Shown one piece after another: positions 33,801 through 41,811 of a stretch of DNA of 64,000 nt. The position numbers and the translations under genes were made by a program. The DNA is taken from positions 248,001 to 312,000 of the forward strand of contig NZ_CANLNH010000004.1 of NCBI RefSeq assembly GCF_947492535.1. Direction: 5' to 3'. Positions within the stretch are counted from its first letter, which is position 1, and the number at the start of each line of letters is the position of its first letter. The notes below the pieces were generated by a model that saw nothing but the letters and a program-made list of their open reading frames with translations, had not been told where the DNA came from and searched no databases. This DNA comes from an uncultured Dokdonia sp. (GTDB taxonomy: Bacteria > Bacteroidota > Bacteroidia > Flavobacteriales > Flavobacteriaceae).

Positions 33801-35218
33801 CCGATTTCACCAAAGGTGAAGCCGATGTTCTTCGTAAGGCGATGGGTAAAAAACAAATTGCAGTACTGGATAAGATGAAGCCTAAGTTTATTGAGCAGGC
33901 TTCTGCAAAAGGTCATGATGCCGAAAAACTAGAGAAGATCTGGAAAGATTGGGAAGCCTTTGCTGCCTATGCATTTAATAAATCACACTCTACCTGTTAT
34001 GCTTGGATTGCCTATCAAACAGCTTATTTAAAAGCACATTATCCAGCCGAATATTTAGCTGCAGTACTTTCTAATAATATGAATGATATCAAGCAAGTTA
34101 CGTTCTTTATGGAAGAATGTAAACGTATGGGACTTGAAGTATTAGGCCCAGATGTCAATGAATCCTTTAGGAAGTTTACCGTAAATGATAATGGCGCAAT
34201 TCGTTTTGGAATGGGCGCTGTAAAAGGTGTAGGAACAGGAGCGGTAGCAACCATTGTAGAACATAGACAAGAAAGTAAATACAAATCTGTATTTGATTTT
34301 GCACGTCGTATTGATTTACGTGCTGCCAATAAAAAAGCCTTTGAAAGTTTAGCGCTTGCGGGAGGATTTGATGAATTAGGAGAAACACACCGCGCACAGT
34401 TCTTCCATGATGAAGGCGATGGGATTACGTTTTTGGAGAAAGCCGTAAAATACGGAGCGCGTCATCAGGAAAACGAAAATAGTGCGCAAGTAAGTCTTTT
34501 TGGAGAAGCAAGTGAAGTGCAAATTCCAGAACCTGTTGTCCCACCTTGTGAAGAATGGGGGACGATGGAAAAACTTCGAAGAGAAAAAGAAGTGGTAGGT
34601 GTCTATATTTCTGGACATCCGCTAGATGATTTTAAAACAGAAATGGAAACCTTCTGTAATGCAACAGTATCGCATTTTAATAACATGGAAGCTTATGTAA
34701 ATCGCGAACTTACTTTTGGAGGGGTGATTACCGATGTACAACATCGTATTTCTAAAAATGGAAAAGGTTGGGCAGCCTTTACAATAGAAGATTTTATGGA
34801 TTCTTTTGAATTCAGAATGTTTGGTGAAGAGTATTTGAAATTACGTCACTTTTTGATTCCTAATACCTTTATTCATGCGAAGGTTTTTATCCGAGAAGGG
34901 TTTGTCAATAGAGATACAGGGAGACGAAGTGATCCGCGTACACAGTTTAATAATATCCAGCAATTACAAGATGTAATGGATACGTATGCTAAGAAACTTA
35001 CGATCAATATTGATATTAATGAGATTGCAGAAGCACGTGTGCATGAGATAAAAACGATTTTGGATCAACATAAAGGCGATAATAAACTACATTTTCAGGT
35101 ATTTGAACCTAAAGAAAAATTATATGTCCGTATGCCGAGTAAGAAGCAGAAGGTAAATATAACTCAGGCGTTATTGGATGCTTTAGAGGAAAATTCGGTG
35201 CATTATAAATTGAATTAG
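30833..35218 (+). CDS. dnaE: DNA polymerase III alpha subunit with N-terminal proofreading exonuclease
   Basis: Replicative polymerase of 1461 residues. An N-terminal DEDDh exonuclease (about 1-195: FDTETTG, VGQNVGFDVN, HNATADVEA) is fused to the polymerase, as in Bacteroidota. The PHP domain starts at HLHNHTQFS near 265. Catalytic aspartates lie in PDIDIDFDDEGRGR near 690. The probable internal beta-clamp motif QVSLFG is near 1220, followed by the OB domain (FGGVITDVQHRISKNGKGW). LSRKH near 469 is encoded by a palindrome copy. A composite repeat begins at its stop codon. Confidence 0.96.
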   Translation: MYLIFDTETTGLPKNWNAPITDSDNWPRAIQIAWQLHDAMGNVIEHQDYLIKPDGFDIPYDAERIHGISTELAAQDGIPLQEVLEKFNIALSKTKYVVGQNVGFDVNIMGAEFHRQTLPNDLQELPVLDTCTETTAQLCQIPGGRGGKFKLPTLTELHKYLFGEGFGEAHNATADVEATTRCFFELIRTRVFTKEELDVQPDYFENFSQSNPQPIQFIGLKHINLKKASEKIRKSLQKDEVPEISKTEIADNEAQMAEVAFAHLHNHTQFSILQSTTNIQNLVDAAAKYNMPAVAMTDTGNMMGAFHFVKAVKNYNKGAKAKNEAAIAEGNAPEAQTIKPIVGCEFNVCVDHTNKSQKDNGYQIVMLAKNKNGYHNLAKMASIAYTDGFYYVPRIDKKVVEQYKEDVIVLTGNLYGEVPSKILNVGEKQAEEALVWWKEQFGDDLYVELMRHGQEDEDRVMPVLVTLSRKHNIKLIASNNTFYVDKEDAEAHDILLCVKDGEKVATPKGRGRGYRYGLPNNEYYFKSADEMKALFNDLPEAIINVQEVVNKVEAFELARDVLLPAFDIPEEFLFEEDKLDGGKRGENKFLRHLTYEGAKKRYGEPLSEEVIERLDFELDVIEKTGYPGYFLIVEDFIREARNMDVSVGPGRGSAAGSVVAYCLWITNIDPMKYDLLFERFLNPDRVSMPDIDIDFDDEGRGRVMQYVIDKYGANQVAQIITYGTMAAKSSIRDTSRALDLPLGDADRIAKLIPNMSKLNKIIGKSEQELRAKFRADDLVKVNELINLSEGDDLEGRMLRKAKELEGSMRNTGIHACGVIITPDDITKFVPVATAKDSDLYVTQFDNSVVEEAGLLKMDFLGLKTLTLIKDTVKLVKYRHDVDLDPENFPLDDEKTYELFQRGDTVGIFQYESPGMQKHMQSLKPTVFEDLIAMNALYRPGPMEYIPSFVRRKHGEEDIEYDLPAMEEYLKETYGITVYQEQVMLLSQKLADFTKGEADVLRKAMGKKQIAVLDKMKPKFIEQASAKGHDAEKLEKIWKDWEAFAAYAFNKSHSTCYAWIAYQTAYLKAHYPAEYLAAVLSNNMNDIKQVTFFMEECKRMGLEVLGPDVNESFRKFTVNDNGAIRFGMGAVKGVGTGAVATIVEHRQESKYKSVFDFARRIDLRAANKKAFESLALAGGFDELGETHRAQFFHDEGDGITFLEKAVKYGARHQENENSAQVSLFGEASEVQIPEPVVPPCEEWGTMEKLRREKEVVGVYISGHPLDDFKTEMETFCNATVSHFNNMEAYVNRELTFGGVITDVQHRISKNGKGWAAFTIEDFMDSFEFRMFGEEYLKLRHFLIPNTFIHAKVFIREGFVNRDTGRRSDPRTQFNNIQQLQDVMDTYAKKLTINIDINEIAEARVHEIKTILDQHKGDNKLHFQVFEPKEKLYVRMPSKKQKVNITQALLDALEENSVHYKLN
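32230..32243. repeat. GCTTTCGCGAAAGC palindrome, in dnaE
   Basis: Perfect copy in the PHP-to-palm region of dnaE, read as Leu-Ser-Arg-Lys. Confidence 0.9.
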
Positions 35219-35300
35219 CACGCTTTACCGTTTCACTCTCCCCCTGGTCGTGAATCTGCCTGCCGGCAGGCAGGTCTCGCAAGCTCGATTTCGCGAAAGC
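35218..35300. repeat. Composite mosaic repeat, family A (copy 3, longest)
   Basis: On the minus strand: GCTTTCGCGAAATCGAGCTT, GCGAGA, then a 20-bp CCTGCCTGCCGGCAGGCAGA palindrome, TTCACGACCA, GGGAGAGTG, AACGGTAAAGCGTGC. It abuts the last base of the dnaE stop codon. The remaining intergenic DNA to 35449 shows nothing else. Confidence 0.85.
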
Positions 35301-35449
35301 AGATATCTTTTTTAACTCGTTGTGCATTTTGGTGAATAGTTGGTATTAGTACACGTTATCTTCATTCTTTTCCTCAAATCCTAAAGGATGGAATAAAGAT
35401 TTCTTTAATACCTTTTAAGGTGTGTAATCCATAGTTAACGTAAAACAAA

Positions 35450-36211
35450 TTAAAATCCTGTTACCAATAAGTTACGAGCTCCACGCATGCCACATTTTTG
35501 ATAGTGATTATAGGCTTGTGCGGCAAGTTCTCGTATTTCAGCATCGTTTTTTTCTTGAATCCAACCATCCAATGCCCATTTTAAGGTGTAAGCTTCTGGC
35601 GCCATGAGTCCTGTTGTCCAGACTAATGGAGTCGCGCCCGTTTTTTCGAAATAGGGTTTAAAATATTCTTTGCTGTAACAAGCAAGTATAATAGCGTCTT
35701 TGGTAGAAGAAGTATTTTTTGTAATAGCAATGTCTAATTGAAATTCCATAAGCCCATCATGGCCTATATAACTCACTAAATCTGCTTTTCCTCCAAAGTC
35801 TATTGATTTGTCATCTATCGTAATAGACGAAGAAAAATCACCTGAAGAAGCTTTTAGAAAATCAATAGTGGTCTGTTTGATGTGTTTTCCATCATAGGCA
35901 TCTGCGAGTAGGTAGGTGTTTGTAGTGGTGTGTTTAAAAAGTACACGTTCTAAAATTTGAGGATTTTCTGAAGGAATAGATTTGATAAATGTCCAATCGT
36001 TACTCTTTTTAAAATGTGTTTTTACGCCATATAGCGCACCCCAATATAAGTTCGTTCTAGGGCTTTGACCATTCCCTAATGTTTTAGGAACAGAAACAAT
36101 CCCTTGATTTGCATTATCGCATAGCGCTACAAATACATGAACGGTTTTAGGCGATGTGTTTTGAGCAAATAGGCTTGTTGAGAATAAGAGTAAGGCTATA
36201 TATTTGATCAT
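35450..36211 (-). CDS. Secreted protein with possible caspase-like (clan CD) dyad
   Basis: A 253-residue exported protein, signal peptide 1-17 (ending SLFAQ). No family is recognised outright. Three features recall clan CD cysteine peptidases (caspase, gingipain, legumain fold): a first strand TVHVFVALCDNANQG, then VSYIGHDG with His151 followed by Gly, and AIILACYSK with Cys178 at the end of a hydrophobic strand. The His-Cys spacing of 27 is short. The C-terminal part (WTTGLMAPEAYTLKWALDGW) is helical. The start is the ATG at 36211. It is divergent from the next gene. Confidence 0.6.
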   Translation of the reverse strand: MIKYIALLLFSTSLFAQNTSPKTVHVFVALCDNANQGIVSVPKTLGNGQSPRTNLYWGALYGVKTHFKKSNDWTFIKSIPSENPQILERVLFKHTTTNTYLLADAYDGKHIKQTTIDFLKASSGDFSSSITIDDKSIDFGGKADLVSYIGHDGLMEFQLDIAITKNTSSTKDAIILACYSKEYFKPYFEKTGATPLVWTTGLMAPEAYTLKWALDGWIQEKNDAEIRELAAQAYNHYQKCGMRGARNLLVTGF

Positions 36212-36287
36212 ATAGGGATAACGTGTGTAATTGTGGTTTGGTATCATTCCAATATAATCATACATTGTATATTCAATTAACAACCAC

Positions 36288-36995
36288 ATGAAAACAATCT
36301 TGACAATCCTGTTGGGTGTATTTGCACTATCTGCAACAGGTCAAAATCTAACAGCAAACCAACTTTTAGAAAAAGCAATCACCTATCACGATCCAAATGG
36401 AAATTGGGAAACCTTTTCTGGACTTTTGAATATAGAACTTGAAATGCCAGACAGACCTGCTAGATTTAGTCAGGTGCAAATTGATTTACCCAATGAGTTT
36501 TTTAGATTAACAATGTCGATAGAAGGAAATCATACAACACGTGTAGTTGATAAAGGAGTATGTACATTTACATTGAATGGAAGTGATAAGGTATCTGAAG
36601 AAGACATAAAGAAACATCGAGGTGATTGTGAACGCTCTACCATGTTTAAAAATTACTACACCTATTTATATGGACTTCCCATGAAACTTAAGGACCCTGG
36701 AACCCATATAGATCCTGTAGTGCAAAAAAAGACATTTAAAGGGAAAGAGTATTTGGTGCTTCGTGCGACCTATGATCAAGAAGTAGGTTCTGATATCTGG
36801 CAATTTTACTTTAATCCTACTACATATGCCATGGAAGTGTATCAGTTTTTTAAAGGACCCGAAGAAACCACAGGAGAATATATTCTTCTTACGGATGAGA
36901 TGGAAATAGGAGGGATTAAAATGCCTAAAGATCGTGCTTGGTACTACAATAAAGACAATGGATATTTAGGAACGGACAAACTGGTGAAAAAGTAA
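36288..36995 (+). CDS. DUF6503-like secreted protein
   Basis: A 235-residue exported protein with a signal peptide ending LSATGQ. The mature sequence (LEKAITYHDPNGNWETFSG, TTRVVDKGVCTFTLNG, YYTYLYGLPMKLKDPGT, IWQFYFNPTTYAMEVYQFF) follows the DUF6503 family of flavobacteria, which resembles LolA-type lipid-carrier folds. The function is unknown. The start lies 77 bp from the divergent caspase-like gene. Confidence 0.75.
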   Translation: MKTILTILLGVFALSATGQNLTANQLLEKAITYHDPNGNWETFSGLLNIELEMPDRPARFSQVQIDLPNEFFRLTMSIEGNHTTRVVDKGVCTFTLNGSDKVSEEDIKKHRGDCERSTMFKNYYTYLYGLPMKLKDPGTHIDPVVQKKTFKGKEYLVLRATYDQEVGSDIWQFYFNPTTYAMEVYQFFKGPEETTGEYILLTDEMEIGGIKMPKDRAWYYNKDNGYLGTDKLVKK

Positions 36996-36999
36996 GCTA

Positions 37000-37036
37000 C
37001 TTCGACAGGCTCAGTATACCATTTCGCGAAAGCAAA
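37000..37036. repeat. Mosaic repeat fragment (CTCAGTATA + TTTCGCGAAAGC modules)
   Basis: CTACTTCGACAGGCTCAGTA followed by TACCATTTCGCGAAAGC. The first module recurs in degenerate form at 51076-51095 before composite copy 4. Confidence 0.6.
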
Positions 37037-37103
37037 TATAGTCGTTAGCCAATTCTAAAGAGTGAAATTCATATATTTAACAGCTACTTGAAAAATATAT
37101 GAT

Positions 37104-39071
37104 ATGATTAAAAAAATTACTCTTTTTGTAGGCTTACTATATGGTGTATATATAAATGCACAAATTATAAATGAGCCTCCTTACATTCTAACTGTAGATG
37201 AACTTAAGGAATGGACGCAAAATGGTCCCACGGCAGATCCCATTCTTATAGCAGACGAGCCGCTAGCGATACGTTTTGAAAATACGGAGACGCAATTAAA
37301 TCCAGATTTACCGAATGATATGGAAATTGCCTATTTGCCAGATGGGATGAATAATTTAGGAAATTACGGGCAAGAGCAATCACAATTTAACCTCTATAAT
37401 TTCACCAATTGGTCCTATATAGATAAATTAGTTTGGTTTGGGGGTACAGCTAGTCAGACAGTTCAATTACCATCAGCACCTTGGGTAAATGCAGCCCATC
37501 GTAATGGAGTGAAAGTATTAGGTAATGTTTTTTTTGCGCCTAACCAATTTGGAGGGAGCACAGCAACATTAAATAATTTTTTAGAACAAGACGGTGATGG
37601 TAATTTTCTTGTAGTTCCTATTATGGTAGAAATTATGCAATATTACCAATTTGATGGGTGGTTTATTAATGAAGAGACCAACACAAATTCCACCACGGCA
37701 GGGCTTATGCAAGATTTTTTAAGAGATCTTACCACAGCAGTAGAAGCTGTAGGTAAAGAAGTAATGTGGTATGATGCGATGCTCTTGAACGGTAGTGTGA
37801 ATTGGCAAAACAGGCTTAGTACAAGTAATAGTGTTTTTGTGCAAAACGATACTGATGGTGATACGTCTAATGGATTTGAAGATCGTATCAGTAGTCATAT
37901 ATTTATTAACTTTTTCTGGAGTTCGATGGCATTTCCAAATGCATCAAGAAACAGAGCAAATACCATAGGGAGATCTTCTTTTGAAGTATTTACAGGAGTA
38001 GATGTTTGGCCAGGGAGAAATCAAGCGCGTTTTCAAACAGGAGGTAATAACTGGATGTCTTTGATGCATGACGATCCTACATCTCCAATTACATCTTTTG
38101 GGTTATTTGCACCAAATTGTGTGTTTAATAATGCTGAGTATTCTACATTTAATACAGATCCAAATGACTATGCGAATTTTTATAGTGAAGAGCGACATAT
38201 GTTTGCGGGAGCAGATAGAAACCCAAGAATAGTAGACGCTTCAGGATTTAGAGGGTATTCAAATTGGGTGCCTGCAGCTTCGACCATTACAGAAATTCCT
38301 TTTGAGACTAATTTTAATACGGGTCACGGACTTAATAGATTTGAAGAAGGAGTACTTGTAAATAGTGCTTCTTGGCATAATATGAATGAACAAGATATTC
38401 TTCCAAATTGGCAATTTGCTTTTTCAGAAAACGGATTACTTTCTGCAACTTGGGATTTTGAAAATGCCTATAATGGAGGAAGTTCGTTGCATCTGCAAGG
38501 GAGTTTGAATGCAGGAGATCCTTTGGATTTGTTGCTGTATAAAACACAGCTTTTGGTTACTGGAGATACAAAAATAGATATTATTTATGATCAAGTTACT
38601 AATGATGGGACGAGCCTTATTGTAAAGGTTTCTTTTGCAAATGAATCTATAGATGACGCGCGTTTCTTTGTAAATGTAAACGATGATAATGGATGGTCAG
38701 GAATTACATTCTTTTTAGATGAATTTATTGGCGAAGAAATAGACACCATTGGTCTTGAGTTTCTTTCGTCAGATGGGACAACAAATTATGATGTTAATGT
38801 AGGAAACATCGCTCAGAATACAAATGATGTTCAGGTATATTATACTTTACATAGAGATAACCCAATTACACTACAAATTAATTGGTCATCTGCACAAGAA
38901 TTATCATATAAAATGTACAGTGTAGAAGGTAAATTAGTAGCTCAAAATAGTATTTCAAAACAAGAGCAGTCTAATTATGAATTATTTACTAATACCATTA
39001 CTTCTGGGATTTATTTATTAGAGATAAGTGATGGAGAAACACAAATTGTTAAGAAAATACATGTAAAATAA
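37104..39071 (+). CDS. GH85 endo-beta-N-acetylglucosaminidase with T9SS sorting domain
   Basis: A 655-residue secreted glycosidase that should cleave the GlcNAc-GlcNAc core of N-glycans, leaving one GlcNAc on the protein. After the signal peptide (to about 20) the GH85 catalytic domain spans about 70-360: LVWFGGTASQTV, WVNAAHRNGVKVLGNVFF, and FDGWFINEET with the Asn-x-Glu catalytic pair near residue 190, then MWYDAML. A beta domain (about 400-570) follows. The C-terminal type A sorting domain (YKMYSVEGKLVAQ ... GIYLLEISDG) marks T9SS export. Released glycans suggest use of algal or animal glycoproteins. Confidence 0.9.
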   Translation: MIKKITLFVGLLYGVYINAQIINEPPYILTVDELKEWTQNGPTADPILIADEPLAIRFENTETQLNPDLPNDMEIAYLPDGMNNLGNYGQEQSQFNLYNFTNWSYIDKLVWFGGTASQTVQLPSAPWVNAAHRNGVKVLGNVFFAPNQFGGSTATLNNFLEQDGDGNFLVVPIMVEIMQYYQFDGWFINEETNTNSTTAGLMQDFLRDLTTAVEAVGKEVMWYDAMLLNGSVNWQNRLSTSNSVFVQNDTDGDTSNGFEDRISSHIFINFFWSSMAFPNASRNRANTIGRSSFEVFTGVDVWPGRNQARFQTGGNNWMSLMHDDPTSPITSFGLFAPNCVFNNAEYSTFNTDPNDYANFYSEERHMFAGADRNPRIVDASGFRGYSNWVPAASTITEIPFETNFNTGHGLNRFEEGVLVNSASWHNMNEQDILPNWQFAFSENGLLSATWDFENAYNGGSSLHLQGSLNAGDPLDLLLYKTQLLVTGDTKIDIIYDQVTNDGTSLIVKVSFANESIDDARFFVNVNDDNGWSGITFFLDEFIGEEIDTIGLEFLSSDGTTNYDVNVGNIAQNTNDVQVYYTLHRDNPITLQINWSSAQELSYKMYSVEGKLVAQNSISKQEQSNYELFTNTITSGIYLLEISDGETQIVKKIHVK

Positions 39072-39097
39072 GAAGGTTCAAGATGAGTCTTCTTCCA

Positions 39098-39133
39098 GAA
39101 AAGCTCCCTTTTATTTGTAAGAGGGAGCTTTCT
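39098..39133 (+). terminator. Terminator of GH85 gene
   Basis: GAAAAGCTCCCT / AGGGAGCTTTCT stem flanking TTTATTTGTAAG, 26 nt after the stop. Confidence 0.75.
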
Positions 39134-39151
39134 ATATATAATACTAAGTGC

Positions 39152-39165
39152 GCTTTCGCGAAAGC
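39152..39165. repeat. GCTTTCGCGAAAGC palindrome, intergenic
   Basis: Perfect copy (as GCGCTTTCGCGAAAGCG) between the GH85 terminator and the end of the frameshifted lipoprotein gene. Confidence 0.9.
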
Positions 39166-39186
39166 GTATCCTGTATCATCACTTTA

Positions 39187-39743
39187 TTAATGAGTGTTTA
39201 CTGTTTTCTGAAGCAATAACTCATTGTAGTTCTGAGTGGTAAGATATTCTTCTTGCAATTGTGTTGCAAAGGATACAATTTTAGCTACATCTCTATAGGT
39301 TGGATCTAAAAGGCATCGTTAAGATTTGAATCTGTAATGGTAAGTGCGATGTACCAGTTTCCTGTTCTTGAAGTGTATATATCCTCTAAAATAGGTTCGC
39401 TATCATTAGCTATTAAAGTAGCATCTAAAGCAAGCGGCACTAAATTAATCGTTTGTGTCGTTTTTTTTGTTTCGTAAAATGATAAGAAATAACGTCTGTT
39501 TTCTATAAGTATCGGAATGTTATTCTCATCAGTATCTGTGTTGGTCTGATACTTAGAGGTTATAAAGTGATAAAATTCATTGGCGTCTTTAGGATCTGTA
39601 AACACATAGGTGCGTTGTTTAGGAAGTGAACGCTTAAATTTCTTTGCTTTGTAAACTTTTCCCTCCTCTAAATTAGGTGCAATCTGTAGTGGTATACAGG
39701 AATAACAAATAGATAGAAGGAGAATGTAGGATATTCTTTTCAT
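39187..39743 (-). pseudogene. Lipoprotein gene with frameshift (paralogue of 39937-40479)
   Basis: The intact frame (ATG at 39743 to TAG at 39306) gives 145 residues with lipobox SICYSC, FTDPKDANEFYHFITSKY and WYIALTITDSNLNDAF. The neighbour paralogue continues beyond the same point. Here the continuation is present in another frame: 39 codons from 39306 to a TAA at 39187, reading DPTYRDVAKIV, LQEEYLTTQNYNELL and QK. These match the paralogue's SPSYKNQKKI, LHNEYISTTNYNSL and QFQK. One added base in the A-run at 39308-39311 would restore a single frame. It is either a recent mutation or a homopolymer sequencing error. Confidence 0.8.
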
Positions 39744-39872
39744 AGGTGTAGTTTTAGTCTTTGGGATAAAATCAAAGACTATGCCATATAGAACAAACAA
39801 TATCTCCTATGATTAAAAATGATCTTTACAGTATTGTATTGAATACACGTTAATGATTCAGTATCAAGATGA

Positions 39873-39911
39873 TCGTGAACCTGTCGGCAGACAGGTTCGC
39901 GAAAGCGTACT
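39873..39911. repeat. Mosaic repeat fragment (CCTGTC hairpin + CGCGAAAGCGTAC)
   Basis: CGTGAACCTGTCGGCAGACA followed by GGTTCGCGAAAGCGTAC. The hairpin module and the palindrome's right half are fused directly, as a rearranged version of composite family A. Confidence 0.6.
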
Positions 39912-39936
39912 CTTTATGATAATCTTGTATGAATAG

Positions 39937-40479
39937 TTACTTCTGAAATTGTAGGCTATTATAATTAGTGGTGCTTATGTATTCATTATGAAGTATCTTG
40001 GTGTAGTCTAAAATCTTTTTTTGATTCTTGTAGCTGGGAGACAAGGCATCTATAAATTCGGCATCTGTGATCGTAAGAACAATATACCAAGTACCTTCTC
40101 TTGTAATTGGGGGCTCTTCAAGTTCAATAGGAATGTTTTTGTCTCTCAATACTTCATTCGTAATTGCTGGAAGTAAATTGACCATACGAGATTTCTTTTC
40201 GGTTTCATAAAAAGAAATGTAGTAATTGGTATCATTTATTTGTACAGGAACATTGTTTTCAGAATCTCCTTCTTGATTTGGTGGAAACTTAGCGCTTATG
40301 TAATAATAAAACTCATTGGCATCTTTGGGATCTGTAAAAATGTATGCGTATTGATTAGGGAGTTTGCGTTTAAATTTTTGAGCTTCCATCCATTTTCCAT
40401 TTTCTAGATTAGGAGGAATGCTAACAGGAAAGCAAGATTGAAGTAAAACGGCTATTAAAAGGAGCTGTATATTTTTCAT
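39937..40479 (-). CDS. Hypothetical lipoprotein (intact paralogue)
   Basis: A 180-residue lipoprotein; the signal peptide ends in the lipobox VLLQSC (Cys16). The mature part shares with the neighbour at 39187 the segments IPPNLENGKW, QKFKRKLPNQYAYIFTDPKD, ANEFYYYIS and GTWYIVLTITDAEFID. It ends in a helical tail (LDYTKILHNEYISTTNYNS). I do not recognise the family. The two copies lie head to tail and probably arose by duplication. Confidence 0.75.
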   Translation of the reverse strand: MKNIQLLLIAVLLQSCFPVSIPPNLENGKWMEAQKFKRKLPNQYAYIFTDPKDANEFYYYISAKFPPNQEGDSENNVPVQINDTNYYISFYETEKKSRMVNLLPAITNEVLRDKNIPIELEEPPITREGTWYIVLTITDAEFIDALSPSYKNQKKILDYTKILHNEYISTTNYNSLQFQK

Positions 40480-40604
40480 AGTAGGATTGTTAGTTTTACG
40501 GATAATATCAAAAAGGATGCCTAAAATTTATTAGTGAAACTCAATGTAGAAAAGTCTATAAGATGTCTCTTATTATTATAGGATCAATTCTTTTCATAAA
40601 ATAA

Positions 40605-40634
40605 AAAAGCCTTTTCTATTTAGAAAAGGCTTTT
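40605..40634 (-). terminator. Terminator of the rplU-rpmA operon
   Basis: AAAAGCCTTTTCT / AGAAAAGGCTTTT stem, 23 nt beyond the rpmA stop on the minus strand. Confidence 0.8.
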
Positions 40635-40656
40635 GTTTATAAGGAAAAAACAGTTC

Positions 40657-40917
40657 TTATGCTTCAAACGGTACGATTGAAACGTAAGATTTATTGTCTT
40701 TCTTTTTAGTGAATTTTACAACACCGTCCACTTTAGCGTGAAGTGTGTGATCTTTTCCACCGTATACATTTTCACCTGGATGGTGTGTATTTCCTCTTTG
40801 ACGTACGATGATGTTCCCTGCGATTGCAGCTTGGCCACCAAAAATCTTAACGCCTAAGCGTTTCGATGCTGATTCACGACCGTTTTTAGAACTACCAACT
40901 CCTTTTTTATGAGCCAT
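40657..40917 (-). CDS. rpmA: 50S ribosomal protein L27
   Basis: An 86-residue large-subunit protein. [20 protein letters not shown] at the N-terminus and [20 protein letters not shown] are the family signatures. The N-terminus needs no proteolytic trimming of the kind seen in Firmicutes. It lies 58 nt downstream of rplU in the usual L21-L27 operon. Confidence 0.97.
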   Translation of the reverse strand: MAHKKGVGSSKNGRESASKRLGVKIFGGQAAIAGNIIVRQRGNTHHPGENVYGGKDHTLHAKVDGVVKFTKKKDNKSYVSIVPFEA

Positions 40918-40975
40918 CTTGTTTCGGTTTTAGTTCCCGTTCTGCAACGGGATATAAGTTATACTTAACGGAAGC

Positions 40976-41656
40976 TTATGCTTTACCGCCGTCTAATTCG
41001 TCTTGCCATTTCTTAAGAGCATCCCACTCACCTGCAGCAGCCATTTCAGCTTGCTTTGGCCATGTGTCTGTAACGTGATTTCCACGTACACCTGCTATGA
41101 TTTCAGAAATTTTAGCAGCATCAGTTTTTGCTAACTCAGCAAACGTTGCGATTCCAGCGTCTGTTAATGTTTGAGCAATTTTTGGTCCGATACCTTCTAT
41201 TTTCTTAAGATCATCACCTTTTGAAGCAGCTTTCTTTGCGGGTGCTTTTTTAGCTTCAGCTTTAGGAGCAGCTTCCTTTACAGGAGCAGCCGCTTTTGGC
41301 TCAGCTTTTTTAGCTTCTTTTTTAGGAGCAGCTTTCTTAGCTCCAGATGCTGTGATGTTTTCGATTACGATTTCAGTAAGAGACTGACGGTGTCCGTTTT
41401 TAACACGGTATCCTTTACGTCTTTTCTTTTTGAAAACGATTACTTTGTCACCTTTTAGGTGTTTAACGACTTTAGCTCCTACTTGAGCTCCGTCTATAGC
41501 CGGGGCGCCGATCGTTACTTTGTCACCGTCACCGATTAAAAGAACGTTGTCAAAAGACACTTTCTTTCCTTCTTCGGTTGCTAGGCGGTGTACAAAGACT
41601 TTCTGGTCTTTTGCAACTTTAAATTGCTGCCCTGCTATCTCTACAATTGCGTACAT
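40976..41656 (-). CDS. rplU: 50S ribosomal protein L21 with C-terminal helix-hairpin-helix domain
   Basis: The canonical L21 fills residues 1-102 (YAIVEIAGQQFKVAKDQKVF; KKRRKGYRVKNGHRQSLTEI). A Lys/Ala/Pro-rich linker (about 105-148) follows. A helix-hairpin-helix module comes next (about 150-226: DDLKKIEGIGPKIAQTLTDA, GIATFAELAKTDAAKI), so the protein is twice normal length at 226 residues. Such extended L21 occurs in flavobacteria. The HhH may touch rRNA or another nucleic acid. The gene is first in the operon and has a consensus promoter. Confidence 0.95.
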   Translation of the reverse strand: MYAIVEIAGQQFKVAKDQKVFVHRLATEEGKKVSFDNVLLIGDGDKVTIGAPAIDGAQVGAKVVKHLKGDKVIVFKKKRRKGYRVKNGHRQSLTEIVIENITASGAKKAAPKKEAKKAEPKAAAPVKEAAPKAEAKKAPAKKAASKGDDLKKIEGIGPKIAQTLTDAGIATFAELAKTDAAKISEIIAGVRGNHVTDTWPKQAEMAAAGEWDALKKWQDELDGGKA

Positions 41657-41707
41657 AGCTATTAATTAATGATTAAAAATAACTTAATCTTTCGATTTAA
41701 GCGGGTG

Positions 41708-41737
41708 CAAATATACCACTAATCTATTAATTTACAA
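41708..41737 (-). promoter_or_regulatory. Promoter of rplU-rpmA (TTG-N19-TATATTTG)
   Basis: On the minus strand TTG at 41737-41735, 19 bp, TATATTTG at 41715-41708. This exact Bacteroidota consensus leaves a leader of about 45 nt. Confidence 0.8.
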
Positions 41738-41811
41738 GGGATGCAAATGCTTTTTTTACTGCATTTACATAAGAAGAAATACAAAGATACGTTTTGATTG
41801 TTTTACAATGA

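Noticed and set aside
39306-39743. Programmed -1/+1 frameshifting in the lipoprotein gene
   Set aside because: The run is only four bases and lacks a slippery heptamer or downstream pseudoknot, and the paralogue encodes the same tail without any shift. Mutation or sequencing error is simpler.
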